Source: Acidobacteriota bacterium (lineage in GTDB: Bacteria > Acidobacteriota > Terriglobia > Bryobacterales > Bryobacteraceae). Taken from it: a DNA stretch of 64,000 bases. The position numbers and the translations under genes were made by a program. Each line of letters starts with the position of its first letter. Position 1 is the stretch's first letter. The stretch is from the NCBI GenBank assembly GCA_018268835.1, contig JAFDVU010000005.1:1-64000 (forward strand), given 5' to 3'. Positions 35,995-43,725 of this stretch are shown in pieces. Under the pieces are notes generated by a model. It made no database searches. It was not told the DNA's origin and worked only from the letters and a program-made list of their open reading frames with translations.

Positions 35995-37188
35995 TCACAG
36001 GAACAGGACTTGGGCCGGCGTTCCCACGGGAGTGTACTGCCCGGTGAAAGTCAGCGCGCCGGATTGCCGGTTCACGCGGAAACAGGCGACCGCGTCGGCG
36101 CGCTGGTTGCACGAGTAGAGGAACTCGCCGCTCGGGTCGATGGTGAAACTGCGCGGGTAATCGCCGCGCGTCCACTCTTCCCCGCCCGGCGTGAGGTTGC
36201 CATCGGCCGCGATGGCGAACCAGGCGATCGAATCGTGCAGCCGGTTCGCCGCGTAGAGAAACTTTCCATCCGGCGAGATCGCGACCTCGGAAGTGAAGTT
36301 GGTGCCGGCGAATCCCTTGGGCAGCGTGGAGAGCGTCTGCCGCACCGTCATCTTCGCCGTCTGCGGATCGTAGTCGAAAACCGTCAGCGTGGATGCCTCC
36401 TCCTGCAGGCAGTAGAGGCGGCGCCCGTTGGGATGGAAGGCGAAGTGCCGCGGACCGTCGCCCGCCGGCAGTTTCACCGTGTGGTTCGCCGCCGGCATCA
36501 ACTTGCCCTTGTCCAAGTCCAGCCACCACACCAGGATCAGGTCCAGGGCGAGGTCGGTGGAGAGGATGAAGCGGCCCGTGGGATCGGGCAGGATCATGTG
36601 CGCGTGCGGCTTGTCGTGTCCGCTGATGGCGAAGCTTCCCGGAGGCGCGCTGGTAGCGTGCGCGGGCCCCGGAGTGCCCTCATCGCGGTGGAAATCGGTG
36701 GCCGCCAGCAGCGAGCCGTCCCCCGCGATCGGCAGCGCCGCCACCGTCCCCCCGTGATAGTTCGCCGCCAGGACGTACCTGTCCGAACGATCGACGGAGA
36801 TGTAGGCCGGCCCGGCGCCCTGCGAACTCTGCGTGTTCATCCAGGTAAGCGCTCCGGTCGATGGATCGACCTTGTACGCGCTCACCGACCCCGAGTCCTT
36901 GCCCTCGTAGTTGGAGATCTCGTTGCCCGAGTAGAGGCGGGTGCGCGACCGGTTGAACGCGATCCACGACGGGTTGTCCCCGTTACGGAAAACCTCCCGC
37001 TGCCGCAGCGCGCCGGTCGCGGGATCCATGGCGAAGAGATAGATCCCTTCGCCATTTCCCTTGCTCCCCTCGGGCCCCTGGGGCGAACTGTAGCTGGCCA
37101 CATACAACAGCTTCGATCGCGGCTGGGCCGGCACGCTCCGTATGGCCGCCAGGGCCGCCGCGCTCTTCAGAAACTCCCGTCGTTTCAT
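35995..37188 (-). CDS. Exported lactonase family beta-propeller protein (6-phosphogluconolactonase-like)
   Basis: The 397-residue protein has a Tat leader (KRREFLKSAAALAA) and repeating propeller blades, each with a PSGRF-like turn (FNRSRTRLYSGNE, VDRSDRYVLAANY, PDPTGRFILSTD, FHPNGRRLYCL, ISPDGKFLYAANR, IDPSGEFLYSCN). The layout is that of the seven-bladed lactonase family (PF10282). Cytoplasmic members hydrolyse 6-phosphogluconolactone; a Tat-exported form more likely acts on other sugar lactones. An exported RidA gene lies 18 bases upstream, and the two may be co-transcribed. Confidence 0.87.
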   Translation of the reverse strand: MKRREFLKSAAALAAIRSVPAQPRSKLLYVASYSSPQGPEGSKGNGEGIYLFAMDPATGALRQREVFRNGDNPSWIAFNRSRTRLYSGNEISNYEGKDSGSVSAYKVDPSTGALTWMNTQSSQGAGPAYISVDRSDRYVLAANYHGGTVAALPIAGDGSLLAATDFHRDEGTPGPAHATSAPPGSFAISGHDKPHAHMILPDPTGRFILSTDLALDLILVWWLDLDKGKLMPAANHTVKLPAGDGPRHFAFHPNGRRLYCLQEEASTLTVFDYDPQTAKMTVRQTLSTLPKGFAGTNFTSEVAISPDGKFLYAANRLHDSIAWFAIAADGNLTPGGEEWTRGDYPRSFTIDPSGEFLYSCNQRADAVACFRVNRQSGALTFTGQYTPVGTPAQVLFL

Positions 37189-37206
37189 CGTTTCTCCCGT
37201 GGTTCG

Positions 37207-37668
37207 TTATAGGCAGGCGATTACGTCGATCTCCACCAGCGAATTGCCTGGAATTCCGCCCGCCGCCGCGATCGTGGTGCGCACCGGCGGCTCGGGGCCG
37301 AATTTACCCAGAAAGACCTCGTTCATACCAGCATAGTCCTTGAGGTCGTTCAGATAGACGTTGCACTTGAGCACCTTCTCCATCGACGACCCGGCGCTCT
37401 CCAGTTGCTGCTTGATCGATTCCAGGACCTTCTCGGTGTGCACCTTGATGTCGCCCGCCTGGTGGTATCCAACCCCGGCGATGAAGAGCAGGTTCCCGTA
37501 GGCAACCGTGCCGCTGAACAGCGGCGTCTTCTCCGGCTTCTTCCCGTTGCGATAGATCACCTTCTTCGTAGCCTTCTCCTGCGCTCCGGCAGGGGAAGCC
37601 GCCGCGGTCACCGCCGCTGCCGCGGCCACGCCGCCTCCGATGAATCTGCGCCGATTGGTTGCGCTCAT
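37207..37668 (-). CDS. Tat-exported RidA family protein
   Basis: The 153-residue protein combines a twin-arginine leader (NRRRFIGGGVAAAAAVTAAA) with a full RidA/YjgF domain (LFSGTVAYGNLLFIAG, VLKCNVYLNDLKDYAGMNEVF, PPVRTTIAAAGGIPGNSLVEIDVIA). The Arg that binds the carboxylate in deaminase-active members (VRTTIAA) is present. RidA proteins hydrolyse reactive enamine/imine intermediates and are normally cytoplasmic; export is unusual. The gene is divergent from the DUF362 gene and just upstream of the lactonase. Confidence 0.88.
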   Translation of the reverse strand: MSATNRRRFIGGGVAAAAAVTAAASPAGAQEKATKKVIYRNGKKPEKTPLFSGTVAYGNLLFIAGVGYHQAGDIKVHTEKVLESIKQQLESAGSSMEKVLKCNVYLNDLKDYAGMNEVFLGKFGPEPPVRTTIAAAGGIPGNSLVEIDVIACL

Positions 37669-37717
37669 GGATTCTCCTTTCGTTGAGGGCCGATGATTGA
37701 CTCGGATGCACCTGAGA

Positions 37718-37725
37718 TATACACT
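37718..37725 (+). promoter_or_regulatory. -10-like TATACACT close to a GTG start
   Basis: TATACA/TACACT ends 8 bases before the GTG at 37734, another case of an almost leaderless start. Confidence 0.45.
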
Positions 37726-37733
37726 ACACCCGC

Positions 37734-38849
37734 GTGGAGAGAAGAGTCTTTTTGCAGCTTGCCGCGGCAGCGCCGCTGGCTGCGGCGCCGGACGATCAGC
37801 CGGTGTACCGCGTGGTCACCCGCTTTCAACCGGCGGCGGCGAGGGCCATGCCCGGACCGCATCCCGGCCGCGTGATTCGCGTGCATTCGGAGCGGTCCAT
37901 CGACGCCCAGACCGACGCCGTCAATAAACAGGTAGTGGAGCAGATGCTCGACGCCGGCATGCGAAAACTGACCGGCGACAGCCGCCCCGAAGATGCCTGG
38001 GCGCGCTTCATTACGCCCAAGGATGTGGTGGGCATCAAGGTCAACTGCTCCGGAGCGCCGCAAATCCGCTCCAGTCCCGAAATCGTGGGCGCCATCGCGG
38101 CGAACCTGGTCAAGGTCGGCGTGCCCCCGCAGCAGATCTACGTCTACGAGCGCTTCGAAGACCAGATGCGCACCGTGGACTACGCCGGGCATCTTCCCGC
38201 CGGCGTCACTATCGTGGCTGCCGAAGGCCGCCTTTCGCGCGGGGCGATTCTTGGCTACTCGCCCTACACCTACGTCGAAACCAGCTTCTTCGGAGAAGAG
38301 GACACGCGGTCCAACCTGGTGCGCCTGGTCGCCGACAAACTCACCAAGATCATCAACGTCCCGAACGCGAAGGAGCACCAGGCGTCGGGCGTCACCGGAT
38401 GCCTGAAGAACATCTCGTACGGCAACTTTTCCAACGTCGCCCGCTCCCATCAATCCGAAAAAACTTATACGTACTCGTTTATCGGCACGCTGGCGGCGGT
38501 GGAGCCTTTGCCCTCGCGAGTGGTTCTGCAGGTGATGGACGGCCTCGCCGGAGTGTGGAACGCCGGACCGTTCAGCCGCAACCGCCGCTTCCGCTTTTAT
38601 CCCAAGCAACTCATGATCGGGACCGACCCGGTTGCCATCGATCGACAGGTGATCGGCCTCGTGGAAGCCAAGCGCAAGGCCGAAGACGCCACCTCCATCT
38701 TCGACCGCTCGCGAGAGCATCTGGGTGACCCGGCCAACCCGAACTTCAACCGCTACATTCGGGAGCCGGGACATATCGAGTACGCCTCCAAACTCGGGCT
38801 CGGCATTTACGACAGTGCGAAGATCAAGGTCGAGGAGATCGAACTGTGA
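37734..38849 (+). CDS. Exported DUF362 domain protein
   Basis: The 371-residue protein has a Tat-like leader (ERRVFLQLAAAAPLAAAP) and the DUF362 core (DVVGIKVNCSGAPQIRSSPE, VYERFEDQMRTVDY, KIINVPNAKEHQASGVTGCLKNISYG, then TDPVAIDRQVI). DUF362 proteins often carry ferredoxin domains, but none is seen here. The GTG start follows a -10-like box closely. The stop overlaps the next gene, so the two are coupled. The biochemical role is unknown. Confidence 0.83.
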   Translation: MERRVFLQLAAAAPLAAAPDDQPVYRVVTRFQPAAARAMPGPHPGRVIRVHSERSIDAQTDAVNKQVVEQMLDAGMRKLTGDSRPEDAWARFITPKDVVGIKVNCSGAPQIRSSPEIVGAIAANLVKVGVPPQQIYVYERFEDQMRTVDYAGHLPAGVTIVAAEGRLSRGAILGYSPYTYVETSFFGEEDTRSNLVRLVADKLTKIINVPNAKEHQASGVTGCLKNISYGNFSNVARSHQSEKTYTYSFIGTLAAVEPLPSRVVLQVMDGLAGVWNAGPFSRNRRFRFYPKQLMIGTDPVAIDRQVIGLVEAKRKAEDATSIFDRSREHLGDPANPNFNRYIREPGHIEYASKLGLGIYDSAKIKVEEIEL

Positions 38850-39778
38850 TGCTGCTGCTGATGGCGGCGGTGCTGCCCTCCCTGCTGTGGGACGCCCCGC
38901 CCGATACCGCGCCCGCGCTGCGCGACGCCGGCATCGTCCGCGTCCAGGTTCCCGCCGCGCGCTACGAGGCGTGGAAGGGTGTGAGCGGCATCCAGGTGGA
39001 ATCGGTGGACCTGCGCGGCGTGGCGCGGCTCTCGCCGCCGGGCGTGCAATACCGCATGAACGAAGCCTCCGCCACGCGGATGCCTTGGCTCATGTGCAAC
39101 GGCTGGCGTTTCCTGCGCAACCCGAAGGGCCCCTACTACTACGACGTGCAGGGCCCGAAGGCGGCGCTGGCCGCGGCCGAGGCCTTCTGTTTCGGCGGCG
39201 CCGCGATGGTGCGCGCCGATAGCGCCGGGATCAAACCGCTCGCCGGAATGCTCGGGTTTCTCGGCGGTCTCGGCGCCAACGACACGCCCACTGTGGCCGA
39301 CATCGGCTTCCTCGACGACGGCTCCTCCACCGCCGGCGAAGTCATGAACCTCATGGTGCGCTACAACCTGCTCTTCCGCCGCGTGAGCCGTCCGGATCCG
39401 CAATTGAAACTGAACGTGCGCCTCGGATCGAAGGAGTTTCCGCTGAATCTCGCCAAGAATCCGGGCATGATGGCGCACGAGATCCGCGCCCAACTCACGG
39501 ATGAGAAGCGCTCCCTCCGGGTTTACGGCAGCGCGGTGGTGGTGGCGCGGCTGACCGTGTCGCCCGATGGGCTTCGCGTCCACCTGTTGAATTATGCGGG
39601 CGCGGAGCGAAAGGTGGACGGCATCCGCGTGCGCGTTCCCGGGCGATATACGAAGCACCGCGTGGCCGCCGAAGGCAGCCCGCAGGTCGAACTGCTCGAC
39701 TACCTGGCGGACGCGGACGCAACCGAGTTCACTCTGCCCGAACTCAAAACTTACGCGGTGATCGATCTCTCACGGTAA
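38849..39778 (+). CDS. Hypothetical exported protein
   Basis: The protein of about 309 residues starts with a short hydrophobic leader (MLLLMAAVLPSLLW). A soluble body follows that includes IVRVQVPAARYEAWKG, then WLMCNGWRFLRNPKGPYYYD, FLGGLGANDTPTVADIGFLD and MNLMVRYNLLFRRV. A C-terminal beta-sandwich-like stretch has HLLNYAG and VRVPGRY, wording also seen at the end of sugar-active proteins. The gene overlaps the DUF362 stop and lies 5 bases before the amidohydrolase. No family was recognised. Confidence 0.65.
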   Translation: MLLLMAAVLPSLLWDAPPDTAPALRDAGIVRVQVPAARYEAWKGVSGIQVESVDLRGVARLSPPGVQYRMNEASATRMPWLMCNGWRFLRNPKGPYYYDVQGPKAALAAAEAFCFGGAAMVRADSAGIKPLAGMLGFLGGLGANDTPTVADIGFLDDGSSTAGEVMNLMVRYNLLFRRVSRPDPQLKLNVRLGSKEFPLNLAKNPGMMAHEIRAQLTDEKRSLRVYGSAVVVARLTVSPDGLRVHLLNYAGAERKVDGIRVRVPGRYTKHRVAAEGSPQVELLDYLADADATEFTLPELKTYAVIDLSR

Positions 39779-39783
39779 TCCCC

Positions 39784-41106
39784 ATGGTGTACAAATACGC
39801 TCCGGCGGTGTTGCTCCTTTCGCTGTGGTTGGGCAGCAAAGGCTACGGCCAGGCCCGTTACGATCTGCTTCTTCAGGGCGGCCATGTCATCGATCCGAAA
39901 AACGGCATCAGCGCGGTGCGCGACGTCGCCGTGAAGGACGGGAGGATCGCGGCCGTCGCGCCGCACCTCGACCGCAAGGACGCGTTGAAGACCGTGAGCG
40001 CCGCGGGCCTCTACGTCACCCCGGGGCTGGTCGATATCCACGCGCACGTTTACACCGGCACCGGCGAACGCGCCTCCTATGCCGGAGACAACAGCGTCTA
40101 CCCGGACGGCTTCACGTTTCGCGTAGGAGTCACCACGGTGGCCGACGCGGGCGGTTCGGGATGGCGCAATTTCGAGGATTTCAAGCAGCGCGTCATCGAC
40201 CGTTCGAAGACCCGCGTGCTCGCGTTTCTCAATATTGTCGGCCACGGCATGCGCGGCGCGAAGTTCGAAAACGATCTCGCCGACATGGAAGCCGCAGCCG
40301 CGGCCGAGATGGCGAAGCGCTACCCCGGCCTGATCGTCGGCTTCAAAACCGCGCACTACGCCGGTCCCGAATGGACCCCGGTGGAGCACGCGGTGGAGGC
40401 CGGCACCATGGCCGGAATCCCCGTGATGGTGGACTTCGGCACGGATCATCCGGAACGCCCCCTGGCCGACCTGGTCACGAAAAAGCTGCGCCCCGGCGAC
40501 ATCTACACCCACTGCTACTCCGGACTGCGGCATGAACTCGACGACAGCGGCCACGTGAACCCCGGGATGATCGAGGGGCGCAAGCGCGGCGTCATCTTCG
40601 ACGTGGGCCACGGCGGCGGCAGTTTCGCCTGGCGCATCGCCGTGCCGGCCATCCGCCAGGGCTTTCTCCCCGATTCGATTTCGACCGACCTGCACATCGG
40701 CAGCATGAACACCGGTATGAAAGACATGCTGAATGTGATGGACAAGTTTCTGGCCATGGGACTTTCCCTGGACGACGTGATTGTGCGCTCCACCTGGAAC
40801 CCCGCGCGCGAGATCCATCACGAAGAGCTGGGCAACCTCTCGGTGGGTTCGCCCGCGGATATCGCGGTGCTCCGCTTGGAAACCGGCCGCTTCGGCTTCA
40901 CCGATATGTACGGCGCGCGGATGGACGGCAGACGAAAGCTCACCTGCGAACTGACGGTGCACAACGGCCGCGTGGTCTACGACCTCAACGGCATGTCGCG
41001 CCCCGTGTGGACCACGCTGCCTCCCGGCTACACCCAGGTCGGCGATGCCGCCTGGGACGCGCTGAATCCCAAGCCCGTGCGCCGCGCCCCGGCGAAGAAA
41101 CAGTAG
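39784..41106 (+). CDS. Amidohydrolase/deacetylase family metallohydrolase (exported)
   Basis: The 440-residue protein has a signal peptide (YAPAVLLLSLWLGSKGYGQ) and the amidohydrolase fold: VDIHAHVY with His86/His88, GFKTAHYAG with Lys188 as the likely bridging residue, THCYSG, VGHGGGSF and STDLHIG. This is the predicted-amidohydrolase group (COG3964 type), whose members in other bacteria sit next to SelA-like PLP enzymes. Here such an enzyme is convergent, with only 8 bases between the stops. A deacetylase or hydrolase on an amino-sugar-like compound is an inference from that linkage. Confidence 0.85.
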   Translation: MVYKYAPAVLLLSLWLGSKGYGQARYDLLLQGGHVIDPKNGISAVRDVAVKDGRIAAVAPHLDRKDALKTVSAAGLYVTPGLVDIHAHVYTGTGERASYAGDNSVYPDGFTFRVGVTTVADAGGSGWRNFEDFKQRVIDRSKTRVLAFLNIVGHGMRGAKFENDLADMEAAAAAEMAKRYPGLIVGFKTAHYAGPEWTPVEHAVEAGTMAGIPVMVDFGTDHPERPLADLVTKKLRPGDIYTHCYSGLRHELDDSGHVNPGMIEGRKRGVIFDVGHGGGSFAWRIAVPAIRQGFLPDSISTDLHIGSMNTGMKDMLNVMDKFLAMGLSLDDVIVRSTWNPAREIHHEELGNLSVGSPADIAVLRLETGRFGFTDMYGARMDGRRKLTCELTVHNGRVVYDLNGMSRPVWTTLPPGYTQVGDAAWDALNPKPVRRAPAKKQ

Positions 41107-41114
41107 GGTAAGAA

Positions 41115-42728
41115 CTATCCGCGGCCGGAGCGGTACTGGTGGCGCGACGCGGTCCAGCGCGCCTCGCCGTATTCGGCCAGCCCCACGGTGCCGGAGAGTT
41201 TGTCGCCCTCCAGCGCTCCCGTGAACTGGAAGGAGACCCGCGTGCCCTCGGTCGGCAGCGAGCTTTGGAAGCGGACCGTGTTGCCGGCGACGGTTCCGCT
41301 GAGATCGCCGGATGCGAATTCGCCTTCGTGCGTCCCCATCAGCTTCGTGCCGTCCTGCTCCAGCATCAGCTTGTGGCGCGCCGACCCGTAGTTGAATACG
41401 AGTTCCACGTCCCACAAACCGGCGACCGGGACCGGTGAGCCTCCCGGTGCCGGAGCAGCCGGTATGGCGGGCGGCTTGGAGAGCAGCGTGTAGAGGCGTT
41501 CCGCGATCACCTTTTCATCGCCCGGCATCATCTGGTAGGGAACGATCGCGGCGAAGCTCGCCGTGCCGCCATCGCGCCCGCTTCCGGCGCGCGCCAGCGC
41601 GATGCGCGGCTCCGTATCGAGCGCGATCTTGCCAAGCTCCTGGCCGGTGATTCCGAGCTTCGCGCTGTCCCACCGGATCATCAATTCCGGCGAGCGGTTG
41701 GAGAGATCGGCGGAGGGCTGGTTGATCTGCGTGGTCACGCCGTCCACCCGCTTCACGGAAGTCGCGATGTGATCGAGCCACGCTTCCCACTGCGCCCACT
41801 CGGCTTTATGGTCGCGCTTCACCCAGGCTTCGACGGCGGCCAGCATGCCCATGATTTCCTCTTTGCCGACCTTCAGGGAGCGCCCGAACGCGTGGTGCGG
41901 CGCGCTGTTGATCCACGCCGCCTGCAGGAAGCTCTTTTCGCCGAGCAGCAGTCCCGCCGCCTGTGGTCCGCGAATGCACTTGCCGCCGGAGTAGGCTACG
42001 GCGGTCGCGCCGCGTTCGAGGTGCACGTTCGGCTTCAGGGTGAGGATCTCGGCCGCGGCGTCCACCACCACCGGCACCTTCTTTGCGCGCGCCGCCTGCG
42101 CGATCACGCGGGTGCCGAGCGGCCCGTCGTCCTGCAGTCCGGCCAGGATATAGACCATGGCGGTGCGTTCGTTGAACGCGCGCTCCAACTCGGACGGGTC
42201 GTGGACCACCACCAGCTTCGCCCCCACCATGCGGGCGGCGTGATCGTAGACGTTGCGCGAATACGCCGGAACGATGATTTCACTCTTGAGTCCGGCGAGA
42301 TCTGGGACGCGCTGCATGCGCTCGGGATTGCCGCCCGCAATCGCCGCTGCCGCGCAATTCGTTACGGCGGCGCAGCAGCCGGCGGTCACGATCCCCCACT
42401 CGGCTCCGGTCAACTCGGCCAGCCGCTCGCCCACCGCGTCCATCAGCTCATCCATGTGCACGAAGCCGCGGGAGGCGATGTCCATGGCGCGCTTCACGTC
42501 GGGCAGCGTCTGCGACCCGGTGATGATGGTGAACGTGCCGCGCGCGTTGATCAGCGGGCGCACGCCGATCGAGCGGTACATGTCGGGCCCCAGGACGAGG
42601 GGTGCGGCCACGGCGCGCATGCTGCCGCCTACGGCCTGCGCGACGGCCAGCAATCCGCCGCGCCGGAATAGGTCCCGCCGGCTGAAGCCGGTCCAGGGCC
42701 GCTTTACGTCTTGCCACCACAGACTCAT
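41115..42728 (-). CDS. SelA-like PLP-dependent enzyme with C-terminal beta domain
   Basis: This fold-type I PLP enzyme has about 537 residues. A Tat leader is at the N-terminus (FSRRDLFRRGGLLAVAQA). The SelA/DgaE-type body follows: INARGTFTIITGSQ, FVHMDELMDAVGERLAEL, GAEWGIVTAGCCAA, VVVDAAAEI and YSGGKCIRGPQAAG with Lys250 as the PLP lysine. The last 100 residues are a separate beta-rich domain (LWDVELVFNYGSARHKLML, MGTHEGEFASGDLSG). The ATG at 42728 has GGAAGG upstream; the frame also opens at a GTG at 42734. Relatives include D-glucosaminate-6-phosphate ammonia-lyase; an exported form cannot use that cytoplasmic substrate directly. Confidence 0.84.
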   Translation of the reverse strand: MSLWWQDVKRPWTGFSRRDLFRRGGLLAVAQAVGGSMRAVAAPLVLGPDMYRSIGVRPLINARGTFTIITGSQTLPDVKRAMDIASRGFVHMDELMDAVGERLAELTGAEWGIVTAGCCAAVTNCAAAAIAGGNPERMQRVPDLAGLKSEIIVPAYSRNVYDHAARMVGAKLVVVHDPSELERAFNERTAMVYILAGLQDDGPLGTRVIAQAARAKKVPVVVDAAAEILTLKPNVHLERGATAVAYSGGKCIRGPQAAGLLLGEKSFLQAAWINSAPHHAFGRSLKVGKEEIMGMLAAVEAWVKRDHKAEWAQWEAWLDHIATSVKRVDGVTTQINQPSADLSNRSPELMIRWDSAKLGITGQELGKIALDTEPRIALARAGSGRDGGTASFAAIVPYQMMPGDEKVIAERLYTLLSKPPAIPAAPAPGGSPVPVAGLWDVELVFNYGSARHKLMLEQDGTKLMGTHEGEFASGDLSGTVAGNTVRFQSSLPTEGTRVSFQFTGALEGDKLSGTVGLAEYGEARWTASRHQYRSGRG

Positions 42729-42808
42729 AGTCACCTTCCAGGCTGGAGATATTCTACGCCCGAAACGGAAGCCGCGGCGCGGGGGAGTTTCATTGGTAAG
42801 CTGCAGTC

Positions 42809-43606
42809 ATGGTCCGCCTTTGGCTCTGCTTGTGGATTGCCGCCGCACTGGCATCCGCCGCCGTGCCCTTTCCCGGCAAGCAGTCCGCCTGGCAGGGTTT
42901 CCCGCGATACGATTTCGAACTCGCCGGCCGTACCGTCACGGTGGTGACGCCGGAGCGCGCGGCCGCGGGCACCCCGTGGCTCTGGCGCGGCGAATTCTTC
43001 GGGGCCTTCGCGACCGTGGATGAAGCCCTGCTCAAGCGCGGCTGGCACGTGGTTTACATGGCGTGTCCGGACACGTTCGGCAGTCCGGACACCATGCGGC
43101 GATGGGCGCGACTCTATGCGGCATTGACGCGCGGCCACGGATTTTCACGGCGTCCGGTGCTGTTGGGGATGAGCCGCGGAGGGCTTTACGTCTACCGCTG
43201 GGCGGCGGCGCATCCCGGCGAGGTGGGGCTGATCTACGGTGACGCGCCGGTCTGCGACGTGAAGAGCTGGCCCGGCGGAAAGGGCAAAGGGAAAGGCAGC
43301 CCTCGCGATTGGGAGCTCTTCCAACACGTCTACAGGCTGAGCGAATCGCAGGCGCTCGAATGGAGGGGCAATCCTATCGATATCCTGGCGCCCATCGCCA
43401 AGGCACGCATCCCCATCATCCATGTGGCCGGCGACGCCGACGACGTGGTGCCGATGGAGGAGAACACCCTCATCCTCAAGCAGCGCTACGAAGCTCTGGG
43501 CGGGCACGTGGAATTGATCGTGAAACACGGTGTGGGCCATCATCCGCACTCGCTCGCGGACCCGGCGCCGATCGTGGACTACATCCTCAAGAACCGGATC
43601 CCGTAG
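42809..43606 (+). CDS. Secreted alpha/beta hydrolase
   Basis: The 265-residue protein has a signal peptide (MVRLWLCLWIAAALASAA) and an alpha/beta hydrolase body. The nucleophile elbow is GMSRGG (Ser122), the acid lies in AGDADDVVP, and the histidine is in GVGHHPHSLADP. It resembles secreted esterases/peptidases of polysaccharide loci. The gene is divergent from the SelA-like gene with 80 bases between. Substrate unknown. Confidence 0.85.
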   Translation: MVRLWLCLWIAAALASAAVPFPGKQSAWQGFPRYDFELAGRTVTVVTPERAAAGTPWLWRGEFFGAFATVDEALLKRGWHVVYMACPDTFGSPDTMRRWARLYAALTRGHGFSRRPVLLGMSRGGLYVYRWAAAHPGEVGLIYGDAPVCDVKSWPGGKGKGKGSPRDWELFQHVYRLSESQALEWRGNPIDILAPIAKARIPIIHVAGDADDVVPMEENTLILKQRYEALGGHVELIVKHGVGHHPHSLADPAPIVDYILKNRIP

Positions 43607-43614
43607 CTCTCGCC

Positions 43615-43637
43615 CGCGGCCGCGGCCGCGTCGTTTT
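43615..43637. terminator. GC-palindrome with T-run between convergent genes
   Basis: CGCGGCCGCGGCCGCG (43615-43630) is a perfect 16-bp palindrome followed by TCGTTTT, 9 bases after the hydrolase stop. It suits an intrinsic terminator between the plus-strand hydrolase and the minus-strand corrinoid operon. Confidence 0.5.
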
Positions 43638-43725
43638 GAGATTCGCGGTGAACCCGGTTGGTCCAAAGTTTCACCAGTTTTCAGCAACTTACCTTGAAAT
43701 TGTGGACCATGCTGGTTCACCGGCG

